Source: Prosopocoilus inquinatus (taxonomy: Eukaryota > Arthropoda > Insecta > Coleoptera > Lucanidae). From it: a stretch of DNA of 64,000 nt. Position 1 is the first letter of the stretch; every line of letters begins with the position of its first letter. Location of the stretch: contig JAYKNF010000014.1 of assembly GCA_036172665.1 (NCBI GenBank), positions 981,001 to 1,045,000 of the forward strand, given 5' to 3'. The notes below the pieces were generated by a model. That model was not told where the DNA came from and ran no database searches. It was given only the letters and a program-made list of their open reading frames with translations. This document shows, one piece after another, positions 51,641 through 64,000 of the stretch. Made by a program: the position numbers and the translations under genes.

Positions 51641-52044
51641 AATACGTGTTGTTTCGTTTAAAACTATTTCCAGCTGCTGCTGCGTCCAAAAACTTTGTAT
51701 CTCACATCGGAGTTACTGGAGTCCATCGAAACGCCAAATAACATGATAGATGAGTAAGGATCGATTAGATACAGCACAGGAACAACGCTAATACGTGTTG
51801 TTTCGTTTAAAACTATTTCCAGCTGCTGCTGCGTCCGAAAACGTCGTATCTCACATCAGAGTTACTGGAGTCCATCGAAATGTCAAATAACATTATAGAT
51901 AAGTAAGGATCGATTAGATACAGCACAGGAACAACGCTAATGCGTGTTGTTTCGTTTAAAACTATTTCTAGCTTCAGGTGCGTCCGAGAACTTCGTATCT
52001 CACATCTAAGTTACTGGAGTCCATCGAAACGCCAAATAACATGA

Positions 52045-55000
52045 TAGATGAGTAAGGATCGATTAGATACATCACAGGAACAACGCTAATGCGTGTTGTT
52101 TCGTTTAAAACTATTTCCAGCTTCTGCTGCGTCCGAGAACTTCGTATCTCACGTCAGTGTTACTGGAGTCCATCCAAACGTCAAATAACATGATAGATAA
52201 GTAAGGATCGATTAGATACATCACAGGAACAACGCTAATGCGTGTTGTTTCGTTTAAAACTATTTCCAGATTCTGCTGCGTCCGAGAACTTCGTATCTCA
52301 CGTCAGGGTTACTCGAGTCCATCCAAACGTCAAATAACATGATAGATGAGTAAGGATCGATTAGATACATCACAGGAACAACGCTAATACGTGTTGTTTC
52401 GTTTAAAACTATTTCCAGCTTCAGCTGCGTCCGAGAACTTCGTATCTCACATCTAAGTTACTGGAGCCCATCGAAACGCCAAATAACATGTTAGATGAGT
52501 AAGGATCGATTAGATACATCACAGGAACAACACTAATGCGTGTTGTTTTGTTTAAAACTATTTCCAGCTTCTGCTGCGTCCGAGAACGTCGTATCTCACG
52601 TCAGGGTAACTGGAGTCCATCCAAACGTCAAATAACATAATAGATAAGTAAGGATCGATTAGATACAGCACAGGAACAACGCTAATACGTGTTGTTTCGT
52701 TTAAAACTATTTCCAGCTCCTGCTGCGTCCCAAAACTTTGTATCTCACATCAGACTTACTGGAGTCCATCCAAACGTAAAATAACATGATAGATGAGTAA
52801 GGATCGATTAGATACATCACAGGAACAACGCTAATACGTGTTGTTTCGTTCAAAACTATTTCCAGCTTCTGCTGCGTCCGAAAATTTCGTATCTCACATT
52901 AGAGTTACTGGAGTCCATCGAAACGTCAAATAACATGATAGATGAGTAAGGATCGATTAGATACATCACAGGAACAACGCTAATGCGTATTGTTTCGTTT
53001 AAAACTATTTCCAGATTCTGCTGCGTCCGAGAACTTCGTATCTCACGTCAGGGTTACTGGAGTCCATCCAAACGTCAAATAACATGATAGATGAGTAAGG
53101 CTCGATTAGATACATCACAGGAACAACGCTAATACGTGTTGTTTCGTTTAAAACTATTTCCAGCTTCTGCTGCGTCCAAAAACTTTGTATCTCACATCAG
53201 AGTTACTGGAGTCCATCCAAACGTCAAATAACATGATAGATGAGTAAGGATCGATTAGATACATCACAGGAACAACGCTAATACCTGTTGTTTCGTTTAA
53301 AACTATTTCCAGCTTCTGCTGCGTCCAAAAACTTTGTGTCTCACATCAGAGTTACTGGAGTCCATCCAAACGTCAAATAACATGATAGATAAGTAAGGAT
53401 CAATTAGATACATCACATGAACAACGCTAATGCGTGTTGTTTCGTTTAAAACTATTTCTAGTTTCAGCTGCGTCCGAGAACTTCGTATCTCACATCTAAG
53501 TTACTGGAGTCCATCGTAACGCGAAATAACATGTTAGATAAGTAAGGATCGTTTAGATACATCACAGGAACAACGCTAATACGTGTTGATTCGTTCAAAA
53601 CTATTTCCAGCTTCTACCGCGTCCGAGAACTTTGTATCTCTCATCAGAGTTACTGGAGTCCGTCCAAACGTCAAATAACATGATAGATGAGTAAGGATCG
53701 ATTAGATACATCACAGGAACAACGCTAATACGTGTTGTTTCGTTTAGAACTATTTCCAGCTTCTGCTGCGTCCGAAAGCGTCGTATCTCACATCAGAGTT
53801 ACTGGAGTCCATCGAAACGTCAAATAACATGATAGATAAGTAAGGATCGATTAGATACAGCACAGGAACAACGCTAATACGTGTTGTTTCGTTTAAAACT
53901 ATTTCCAGCTCCTGCTGAGTCCGAAAATTTCGTATCTCACATTAGAGTTACTGGAGTCCATCGAAACTTCAAATAACATAGCAGCTAAGTAAGGATCGAT
54001 TAGATACATCACAGGAACAACGTTAATACGTGTTGTTTCGTTCAAAACTATTTCCAGCTTCTGCTGCGTCTAAAAACTTTGTATCTCACATCAGAGTTAC
54101 TGGAGTCCATCCAAACGTCAAATAACATGATAGATGAGTAAGGATCGATTAGATACATCACAGGAACAACGCTAATACGTGTTGTTTCGTTTAAAACTAT
54201 TTCCAGCTTCTGCTGCGTCCGAGAACTTCGTATCTCACGTCAGGGTTACTGGAGTCCATCCAAACGTCAAATAACATGATAGATAAGTAAGGATCGATTA
54301 GATGCATCACAGGAACAACGCTAATGCGTGTTGTTTCGTTTAAAACTATTTCCAGCTTCTGCTGTGTCCGAGAACTTCGTATCTCACGTCAGGGTTACTG
54401 GAGTCCATCCAAACGTCAAATAACATAATAGATAAGTAAGGATCGATTAGATACAGCACAGGAACAACGCTAATACGTGTTGTTTCGTTTAAAACTATTT
54501 CCAGCTGCTGCTGCGTCCGAAAACGTCGTATCTCACATCAGAGTTACTGGAGTCCATCGAAATGTCAAATAACATTATAGATAAGTAAGGATCGATTAGA
54601 TACAGCACAGGAACAATGCTAATGCGTGTTGTTTCGTTTAAAACTTTTTCTAGCTTCAGGTGCGTCCGAGAACTTCGTATCTCACATCTAAGTTACTGGA
54701 GTCCATCGAAACGCCAAATAACATGATAGATGAGTAAGGATCGATTAGATACAACACAGGAACAACGCTAATGCGTGTTGTTTCGTTTAAAACTATTTCC
54801 AGCTTCTGCTGTGTCCGAGAACTTCGTATCTCACGTCAGGGTTACTGGAGTCCATCCAAACGTCAAATAACATAATAGATAAGTAAGGATCGTTTAGATA
54901 CATCACAGGAACAACGCTAATACGTGTTGTTTCGTTCAAAACTATTTCCAGCTTCTACTGCGTCCGAGAACTTTGTATCTCTCATCAGAGTTACTGGAGT

Positions 55001-55960
55001 CCGTCCAAACGTCAAATAACATGTTAGATAAGTAAGGATCGATTAGATACATCACAGGAACAACGCTAATACGTGTTGTTTCGTTTAAAACTATTTCCAG
55101 CTTCTGCTGCGTCCGAGAACTTCGTATCTCACGTCAGGGTTACTGGAGTCCATCCAAACGTCAAATAACATGATAGATAAGTAAGGATCGATTAGATGCA
55201 TCACAGGAACAACGCTAATGCGTGTTGTTTCGTTTAAAACTATTTCCAGCTTCTGCTGTGTCCGAGAACTTCGTATCTCACGTCAGGGTTACTGGAGTCC
55301 ATCCAAACGTCAAATAACATAATAGATAAGTAAGGATCGATTAGATACAGCACAGGAACAACGCTAATACTTGTTGTTTCGTTTAAAACTATTTCCAGCT
55401 GCTGCTGCGTCCGAAAACGTCGTATCTCACATCAGAGTTACTGGAGTCCATCGAAATGTCAAATAACATTATAGATAAGTAAGGATCGATTAGATACAGC
55501 ACAGGAACAACGCTAATGCGTGTTGTTTCGTTTAAAACTATTTCTAGCTTCAGGTGCGTCCGAGAACTTCGTATCTCACATCTAAGTTACTGGAGTCCAT
55601 CGAAACGCCAAATAACATGATAGATGAGTAAGGATCGATTAGATACATCACAGGAACAACGCTAATGCGTGTTGTTTCGTTTAAAACTATTTCCAGCTTC
55701 TGCTGTGTCCGAGAACTTCGTATCTCACGTCAGGGTTACTGGAGTCCATCCAAACGTCAAATAACATAATAGATAAGTAAGGATCGATTAGATACAGCAC
55801 AGGAACAACGCTAATACGTGTTGTTTCGTTTAAAACTATTTCCAGCTCCTGCTGCGTCCAAAAACTTTGTATCTCACATCAGACTTACTGGAGTCCATCC
55901 AAACGTCAAATAACATGTTAGATAAGTAAGGATCGTTTAGATACATCACAGGAACAACGC
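52045..55960 (+). repeat. 30-monomer duplication, copy 2
   Basis: Partner of 47575-51640. A few private changes, such as AACAATGCT and AACTTTTTC near 54615-54650, are new to this copy, while ATTTAAACG near 49940 is private to copy 1. Confidence 0.86.
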
Positions 55961-58681
55961 TAATACGTGTTGTTTCGTTCAAAACTATTTCCAGCTTCTA
56001 CTGCGTCCGAGAACTTTGTATCTCTCATCAGAGTTACGGGAGACGGTCCAAACGTCAAATAACATGATAGATGAGTAAGGATCGATTAGATACATCACAG
56101 GAACAACGCTAATATGTGTTGTTTCGTTTCAAACTATTTCCAGCTGCTGCTGCGTCTGAAAATTTCGTATCTCACATTAGAGTTACTGGAGTCCATCGAA
56201 ACGTCAAATAACATAGTAGCTAAGTAAGGATCGATTAGATACATTACAGGAACAACGCTAATACGTGTTGTTTCGTTCAAAACTATTTCCAGCTTCTGCT
56301 GCGTCCAAAAACTTTGTATCTCACATCAGAGTTACTGGAGTCCATCCAAACGTCAAATAACATGATAGATGAGTAAGGATCGATTAGATACAGCACAGGA
56401 ACAACGCTAATGCGTGTTGTTTCGTTTAAAACTATTTCCAGCTCCTGCGGCGTCCAAAAACTTTGTATCTCACATCAGACTTACTGGAGTCCATCCAAAC
56501 GTCAAATAACATGTTAGATAAGTAAGGATCGTTTAGATACATCACAGGAACAACGCTAATACGTGTTGTTTCGTTTAAAACTATTTCCAGCTGCTGCTGC
56601 GTCCAAAAACTTTGTATCTCACATCGGAGTTACTGGAGTCCATCGAAACGCCAAATAACATGATAGATGAGTAAGGATCGATTAGATACAGCACAGGAAC
56701 AACGCTAATACGTGTTGTTTCGTTTAAAACTATTTCCAGCTGCTGCTGCGTCCGAAAACGTCGTATCTCACATCAGAGATACTGGAGTCCATCGAAATGT
56801 CAAATAACATTATAGATAAGTAAGGATCGATTAGATACAGCACAGGAACAACGCTAATGCGTGTTGTTTCGTTTAAAACTATTTCTAGCTTCAGGTGCGT
56901 CCGAGAACTTCGTATCTCACATCTAAGTTACTGGAGTCCATCGAAACGCCAAATAACATGATAGATGAGTAAGGATCGATTAGATACATCACAGGAACAA
57001 CGCTAATGCGTGTTGTTTCGTTTAAAACTATTTCCAGCTTCTGCTGTGTCCGAGAACTTCGTATCTCACGTCAGGGTTACTGGAGTTCATCCAAACGTCA
57101 AATAACATAATAGATAAGTAAGGATCGATTAGATACAGCACAGGAACAACGCTAATACGTGTTGTTTCGTTTAAAACTATTTCCAGCTAATGCTGCGTCC
57201 AAAAACTTTGTATCTCACATCAGACTTACTGGAGTCCATCCAAACGTCAAATAACATGTTAGATAAGTAAGGATCGTTTAGATACATCACAGGAACAACG
57301 CTAATACGTGTTGTTTCGTTCAAAACTATTTCCAGCTTCTACTGCGTCCGAGAACTTTGTATCTCTCATCAGAGTTACTGGAGTCCGTCCAAACGTCAAA
57401 TAACATGTTAGATAAGTAAGGATCGATTAGATACATCACAGGAACAACGCTAATACGTGTTGTTTCGTTTAAAACTATTTCCAGCTTCTGCTGCGTCCGA
57501 GAACTTCGTATCTCACGTCAGGGTTACTGGAGTCCATCCAAACGTCAAATAACATGATAGATAAGTAAGGATCGATTAGATACAGCACAGGAACAACGCT
57601 AATACGTGTTGTTTCGTTTAAAACTATTTCCAGCTGCTGCTGCGTCCGAAAACGTCGTATTTCACATCAGAGTTACTGGAGTCCATCGAAATGTTAAATA
57701 ACATTATAGATAAGTAAGGATCGATTAGATACAGCACAGGAACAACGCTAATGCGTGTTGTTTCGTTTAAAACTATTTCTAGCTTCAGGTGCGTCCGAGA
57801 ACTTCGTATCTCACATCTAAGTTACTGGAGTCCATCGAAACGCCAAATAACATGATAGATGAGTAAGGATCGATTAGATACATCACAGGAACAACGCTAA
57901 TGCGTGTTGTTTCGTTTAAAACTATTTCCAGCTTCTGCTGTGTCCGAGAACTTCGTATCTCACGTCAGGGTTACTGGAGTCCATCCAAACGTCAAATAAC
58001 ATAATAGATAAGTAAGGATCGATTAGGTACAGCACAGGAACAACGCTAATACGTGTTGTTTCGTTTAAAACTATTTCCAGCTCCTGCTGCGTCCAAAAAC
58101 TTTGTATCTCACATCAGACTTACTGGAGTCCATCCAAACGTCAAATAACATGTTAGATAAGTAAGGATCGTTTAGATACGTCACAGGAACAACGCTAATA
58201 CGTGTTGTTTCGTTCAAAACTATTTCCAGCTTCTACTGCGTCCGAGAACTTTGTATCTCTCATCAGAGTTACTGGAGTCCGTCCAAAAGTCAAATAACAT
58301 GATAGATGAGTAAGGATCGATTAGATACATCACAGGAACAACGCTAATATGTGTTGTTTCGTTTCAAACTATTTCCAGCTGCTGCTGCTTCTGAAAATTT
58401 CGTATCTCACATTAGAGTTACTGGAGTCCATCGAAACGTCAAATAACATAGTAGCTAAGTAAGGATCGATTAGATACATCACAGGAACAACGCTAATACG
58501 TGTTGTTTCGTTCAAAACTATTTCCAGCTTCTGCTGCGTCCAAAAACTTTGTATCTCACATCAAAGTTACTGGAGACCATCCAAACGCAAAATAACATGA
58601 TAGATGAGTAATTATCGATTAGATACATCACAGGAACATCGCTAATGCGTGTTGTTTCGTTTAAAACTATTTCCAGCTTCT

Positions 58682-59902
58682 GCTGCGTCCGAAAACGTCG
58701 TATCTCACATCAGTTACTGGAGCCTATCGAAACGTCAAATAACATGATAGATAAGTAAGGATCGATTAGATACAGCACAGGAACAACGCTAAAACGTGTT
58801 GTTTCGTTTACAACTATTTCCAGCTCCTGCTGCGTCCGAAAACTTCGTATCTCACATCAGAGTTACTGGAGTCCATCGAAACGTCAAATAACATGATAGA
58901 TAAGTAAGTATCGATTAGATACAGCACAGGAACAACGCTAATGCGTGTTGTTTCGTTTAAAACTATTTCCAACTCCTGCTGCGTCCAAAAACTTTGTATC
59001 TCACATCAGACTTACTGGAGTCCATCCAAACGTCAAATAACATGTTAGATAAGTAAGGATCGTTTAGATACATCACAGGAACAACGCTAATACGTGTTGT
59101 TTCGTTCAAAACTATTTGCAGCTTCTGCTGCGTCCGAAATCTTTGTATCTCACATCAGAGTTACTGGAGTCCATCCAAACGTCAAATAACATGATAGATG
59201 AGTAAGGATCGATTAGATACATCACAGGAACAACGCTAATACGTGTTGTTTCGTTTAAAACTATTTCCAGCTTCTGCTGCGTCCGAAAACTTCGTATCTC
59301 ACATCAGAGTTAGTGGAGTCCATCGAAACGTCAAATAACATGATAGATAAGTAAGTATCGATTAGATACAGCACAGGAACAACGCTAATACGTGTTGTTT
59401 CGTTTAAAACTATTTCCAGCTCCTGCTGCGTCCAAAAACTTTGTATCTCACATCAGACTTACTAGAGTCCATCCAAACGTCAAATAACATGTTAGATAAG
59501 TAAGGATCGTTTAGATACATCACAGGAACAACGCTAGTACGTGTTGTTTCGTTCAAAACTATTTCCAGCTTCTGCTGCGTCCGATAACTTTGTATCTCAC
59601 ATCAGAGTTACTGGAGTCCGTCCAAACGTCAAATAACATGATAGATCAGTAAGGATCGATTAGATACATTACAGGAACAACGCTAATATGTGTTGTTTCG
59701 TTTAAAACTATTTCCAGCTGCTGCTGCGTCCGAAAACGTCGTATCTCACATCAGAGTTACTGGAGTCCATCGAAATGTCAAATAACATTATAGATAAGTA
59801 AGGATCGATTAGATACAGCACAGGAACAACGCTAATGCGTGTTGTTTCGTTTAAAACTATTTCTAGCTTCAGGTGCGTCCGAGAACTTCGTATCTCACAT
59901 CT
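58682..59902 (+). repeat. Long-range duplicated block H, copy 2
   Basis: Partner of 23090-24310 at a constant offset of 35592 bp. Unlike copy 1, it continues past 59902 with intact monomers, so the 80-bp deletion at 24312 is private to the first copy or marks its edge. Confidence 0.82.
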
Positions 59903-61340
59903 AAGTTACTGGAGTCCATCGAAACGCCAAATAACATGATAGATGAGTAAGGATCGATTAGATACATCACAGGAACAACGCTAATGCGTGTTGTTTCGTT
60001 TAAAACTATTTCCAGCTTCTGCTGTGTCCGAGAACTTCGTATCTCACGTCAGGGTTACTGGAGTCCATCCAAACGTCAAATAACATAATAGATAAGTAAG
60101 GATCGATTAGATACAGCACAGGAACAACGCTAATACGTGTTGTTTCGTTTAAAACTATTTCCAGCTAATGCTGCGTCCAAAAACTTTGTATCTCACATCA
60201 GACTTACTGGAGTCCATCCAAACGTCAAATAACATGTTAGATAAGTAAGGATCGTTTAGATACATCACAGGAACAACGCTAATACGTGTTGTTTCGTTCA
60301 AAACTATTTCCAGCTTCTACTGCGTCCGAGAACTTTGTATCTCTCATCAGAGTTACTGGAGTCCGTCCAAACGTCAAATAACATGTTAGCAAAGTAAGGA
60401 TCGATTAGATACATCACAGGAACAACGCTAATACGTGTTGTTTCGTTTAAAACTATTTCCAGCTTCTGCTGCGTCCGAGAACTTCGTATCTCACGTCAGG
60501 GTTACTGGAGTCCATCCAAACGTCAAATAACATGATAGATAAGTAAGGATCGATTAGATGCATCACAGGAACAACGCTAATGCGTGTTGTTTCGTTTAAA
60601 ACTATTTCCAGCTTCTGCTGTGTCCGAGAACTTCGTATCTCACGTCAGGGTTACTGGAGTCCATCCAAACGTCAAATAACATAATAGATAAGTAAGGATC
60701 GATTAGATACAGCACAGGAACAACGCTAATACGTGTTGTTTCGTTTAAAACTATTTCCAGCTGCTGCTGCGACCGAAAACGTCGTATCTCACATCAGAGT
60801 TACTGGAGTCCATCGAAATGTCAAATAACATTATAGATAAGTAAGGATCGATTAGATACAGCACAGGAACAACGCTAATGCGTGTTGTTTCGTTTAAAAC
60901 TATTTCTAGCTTCAGGTGCGTCCGAGAACTTCGTATCTCACATCTAAGTTACTGGAGTCCATCGAAACGCCAAATAACATGATAGATGAGTAAGGATCGA
61001 TTAGATACATCACAGGAACAACGCTAATGCTTGTTGTTTCGTTTAAAACTATTTCCAGCTTCTGCTGTGTCCGAGAACTTCGTATCTCACGTCAGGGTTA
61101 CTGGAGTCCATCCAAACGTCAAATAACATAATAGATAAGTAAGGATCGATTAGATACAGCACAGGAACAACGCTAATACGTGTTGTTTCGTTTAAAACTA
61201 TTTCCAGCTCCTGCTGCGTCCAAAAACTTTGTATATCACATCAGACTTACTGGAGTCCATCCAAACGTCAAATAACATGTTAGATAAGTAAGGATCGTTT
61301 AGATACATCACAGGAACAACGCTAATACGTGTTGTTTCGT

Positions 61341-62852
61341 TCAAAACTATTTCCAGCTTCTACTGCGTCCGAGAACTTTGTATCTCTCATCAGAGTTACT
61401 GGAGTCCGTCCAAACGTCAAATAACATGATAGATGAGTAAGGATCGATTAGATACATCACAGGAACAACGCTAATATGTGTTGTTTCGTTTCAAACTATT
61501 TCCAGCTGCTGCTGCGTCTGAAAATTTCGTATCTCACATTAGAGTTACTGGAGTCCATCGAAACGTCAAATAACATAGTAGCTAAGTAAGGATCGATTAG
61601 ATACATTACAGGAACAACGCTAATACGTGTTGTTTCGTTCAAAACTATTTCCAGCTTCTGCTGCGTCCAAAAACTTTGTATCTCACATCAGAGTTACTGG
61701 AGTCCATCCAAACGTCAAATAACATGATAGATGAGTAAGGATCGATTAGATACAGCACAGGAACAACGCTAATGCGTGTTGTTTCGTTTAAAACTATTTC
61801 CAGCTCCTGCTGCGTCCAAAAACTTTGTATCTCACATCAGACTTACTGGAGTCCATCCAAACGTCAAACAACATGTTAGATAAGTAAGGATCGTTTAGAT
61901 ACATCACAGGAACAACGTTAATACGTGTTGTTTCGTTTAAAACTATTTCCAGCTGCTGCTGCGTCCAAAAACTTTGTATCTCACATCGGAGTTACTGGAG
62001 TCCATCGAAACGCCAAATAACATGATAGATGAGTAAGGATCGATTAGATACATCACAGGAACAACGCTAATGCGTGTTGTTTCGTTTAAAACTATTTCCA
62101 GCTTCTGCTGCGTCCGAGAACTTCGTATCTCACGTCAGGGTTACTGGAGTCCATCCAAACGTCAAATAACGTAATAGATAAGTAAGGATCGATTAGATAC
62201 AGCACAGGAACAACGCTAATACGTGTTGTTTCGTTTAAAATTATTTCCAGCTTCTGCTGCGTCCAAAAACTTTGTATCTCATATCAGAGTTACTGGAGTC
62301 CATCCAAACGTCAAATAACATGATAGATGAGTAAGGATCGATTAGATACATCACAGGAACAACGCTAATACGTGTTGTTTCGTTTAAAACTATTTCCAGC
62401 TTCTGCTGCGTCCGAGAACTTCGTATCTCACGTCAGGGTTACTGGAGTCCATCCAAACGTCAAATAACATAATAGATAAGTAAGGATCGATTAGATACAG
62501 CACAGGAACAACGCTAATGCGTGTTGTTTTGTTTAAAACTATTTCCAGCTCCTGCTGCGTCCAAAAACTTTGTATCTCACATCAGACTTACTGGAGTCCA
62601 TCCAAACTTTAAATAACATGTTAGATAAGTAAGGATCGTTTAGATACATCACAGGAACAACGCTAATACGTGTTGCTTCGTTCAAAACTATTTCCAGTTT
62701 CTGCTGCGTCCGAGAACTTTGTATCTCACATCAGAGTTACTGGAGTCCGTCCAAACGTCAAATAACATGATAGATGAGTAAGGTTCGTTTAGATACATCA
62801 CAGGAATATCGCTAATGCGTGTTGTTTCGTTTAAAACTATTTCCAGCTTCTG
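61341..62852 (+). repeat. Long-range duplicated block G, copy 2
   Basis: Partner of 21430-23090, one monomer shorter. Its first part also matches 56100-56700 at 5362 bp (36 monomers minus 2 bp). Confidence 0.8.
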
Positions 62853-63149
62853 CTGCGTCCGAAAACCTCGTATCTCACATCAGAGTTACTGGAGTCCATC
62901 GAAACGTCAAATAACATGATAGAAAAGTAAGGATCGATTAGATACATCACAGGAACAACGCTAATACGTGTTGTTTCGTTCAAAACTATTTCCAGCTTCT
63001 GCTGCGTCCAAAAACTTTGTATCTCACATCAAAGTTACTGGAGTCCATCCAAACGCAAAATAACATGATAGATGAGTAATTATCGATTAGATACATCACA
63101 GGAACATCGCTAATGCGTGTTGTTTCGTTTAAAACTATTTCCAGCTTCT

Positions 63150-64000
63150 GCTGCGTCCGAAAACGTCGTATCTCACATCAGTTACTGGAGCCTATCGAAA
63201 CGTCAAATAACATGATAGATAAGTAAGGATCGATTAGATACAGCACAGGAACAACGCTAAAACGTGTTGTTTCGTTTACAACTATTTCCAGCTCCTGCTG
63301 CGTCCGAAAACTTCGTATCTCACATCAGAGTTACTGGAGTCCATCGAAACGTCAAATAACATGATAGATAAGTAAGTATCGATTAGATACAGCACAGGAA
63401 CAACGCTAATGCGTGTTGTTTCGTTTAAAACTATTTCCAACTCCTGCTGCGTCCAAAAACTTTGTATCTCACATCAGACTTACTGGAGTCCATCCAAACG
63501 TCAAATAACATGTTAGATAAGTAAGGATCGTTTAGATACATCACAGGAGCAACGCTAATACGTGTTGTTTCGTTCAAAATTATTTCCAGCTTCTGCTGCG
63601 TCCGAAATCTTTGTATCTCACATCAGAGCTACTGGAGTCCATCCAAACGTCAAATAACATGATAGATAAGAAAGGATCGATTAGATAAAGCACAGGAACA
63701 ACGCTAATACGTGTTGTTTCGTTTAAAACCATTTCCAGCTTCTGCTGCGTCCGAAAACTTCGTATCTCACATCAGAGTTACTGGAGTCCATCGAAACGTC
63801 AAATAACATGATAGATAAGTAAGTATCGATTAGATACAGCACAGGAACAACGCTAATACGTGTTGTTTCGTTTAAAACTATTTCCAGCTCCTGCTGCGTC
63901 CAAAAACTTTGTATCTCACATCAGACTTACTGTAGTCCATCCAAACGTCAAATAACATGTTAGATAAGTAAGGATCGTTTAGATACATCACAGGAACAAC
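63150..64000 (+). repeat. Block H, copy 3, running to the window edge
   Basis: Matches 58682 onward at 4468 bp (30 monomers minus 2 bp). Near 63660-63700 it switches to GATAAGAAAGG and AGATAAAGCAC, which belong to block M. The array continues beyond 64000 with no sign of an end. Confidence 0.8.

Larger units (their letters stand above)
50030..60930 (+). repeat. Recurring module marked by the CAGGTGCG monomer
   Basis: The marker CAGGTGCG stands at 50187, 51230, 51975, 54657, 55551, 56892, 57786, 59870 and 60913, and once far away at 24278. The steps are 7, 5, 18, 6, 9, 6, 14 (minus 2 bp) and 7 monomers. The marker monomer is preceded by a GCTGCTGCG, AAATGTC, ATTATAG monomer and followed by a CTGCTGTG, CACGTCAGGG, CATAATAG one. 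This is a higher-order unit of variable length, about 5-9 monomers, and not a fixed ladder. Confidence 0.83.
1..64000 (+). repeat. Satellite DNA array, 149-bp monomer, about 430 copies head to tail
   Basis: The anchor ACTATTTCCA recurs at 11, 160, 458 and so on, every 149 bp to the end of the window (the copy at 309 reads with one change just upstream). From the anchor at 11 to the one at 63877 there are 430 units: 430 x 149 = 64070, minus 204 bp explained by 15 located net indels, equals the observed 63866 bp. Monomers differ mainly by substitutions, at roughly a few to 15 positions each. All copies run in the same direction except one at 40214-40342. No spacer or unrelated sequence interrupts the array. 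This is satellite DNA of eukaryotic heterochromatin by structure; the family and species are not recognised, and a centromeric role is possible but unproven. Confidence 0.98.

Noticed and set aside
1..64000. CRISPR array
   Set aside because: The repeat unit is 149 bp with no alternating unique spacers, variation is spread over the whole unit, and no cas-like gene is present.
1..64000. Telomeric repeat or rDNA spacer
   Set aside because: No tandem TTAGG, TTAGGG or related short motif, and no rRNA-like sequence was seen.
1..64000. Naming the species or a known satellite family
   Set aside because: I do not recognise the monomer, and without a database search any name would be a guess.

Overview
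The whole window is one uninterrupted tandem array of a 149-bp satellite DNA repeat. There is no protein-coding gene, RNA gene, transposon or unique-sequence island that I can support. Measured on the fixed anchor ACTATTTCCA (first at 11, last used at 63877), the window holds 430 complete monomers plus two partial ones at the edges. The consensus monomer is about 40% GC (60 of 149) and has 10 CpG in the representative copy, where about 6 are expected from base composition, so CpG is not depleted. Thousands of bases of satellite without genes mean a eukaryotic nuclear genome, most likely pericentromeric, centromeric or subtelomeric heterochromatin in a long-read assembly. Intact CpG fits an organism with little germline CpG methylation, such as many insects and other invertebrates. 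I do not recognise the satellite family and cannot name the species.

Layout: (1) 1-20.2 kb is a mosaic of long, recent segmental duplications (copy offsets 1639, 5051, 9817, 10564 and 12351 bp). (2) 20.2-30.3 kb is more mixed, with dimer duplications (298 bp) and the two shortest monomers (69 and 111 bp). (3) 30.3-39 kb holds blocks repeated about 6.1-6.25 kb apart. (4) 39-43 kb holds a 596-bp and a 1639-bp duplication and the only reverse-oriented monomer seen (40214-40342), which makes a 268-bp near-perfect hairpin with a 10-nt loop. (5) 43-47.5 kb is diverse monomers plus a 110-bp shortened one. (6) 47.5-64 kb is dominated by a 4470-bp (30-monomer) duplication and recurring modules marked by a CAGGTGCG monomer variant. 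Parts of zone 2 and zone 6 are near-identical though about 35-40 kb apart.

How it works together: nothing here works as an operon or pathway. The structure records repeated unequal exchange, gene conversion and template switching in whole-monomer steps. Only about 15 net indel events account exactly for every deviation from the 149-bp register across 63.9 kb. Short ORFs (61-83 codons) come from the repeat itself: 149 is not a multiple of 3, and they appear where a point change removes an in-frame stop or an indel restores frame. The most interesting objects are the in-register inverted monomer, whose left breakpoint falls exactly on a dyad (AACAAC-N10-GTTGTT) found in ordinary monomers, and the very strict 149-bp register. 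Block boundaries below were read by eye and are good to about 20-40 bp; no alignment or database search was run.
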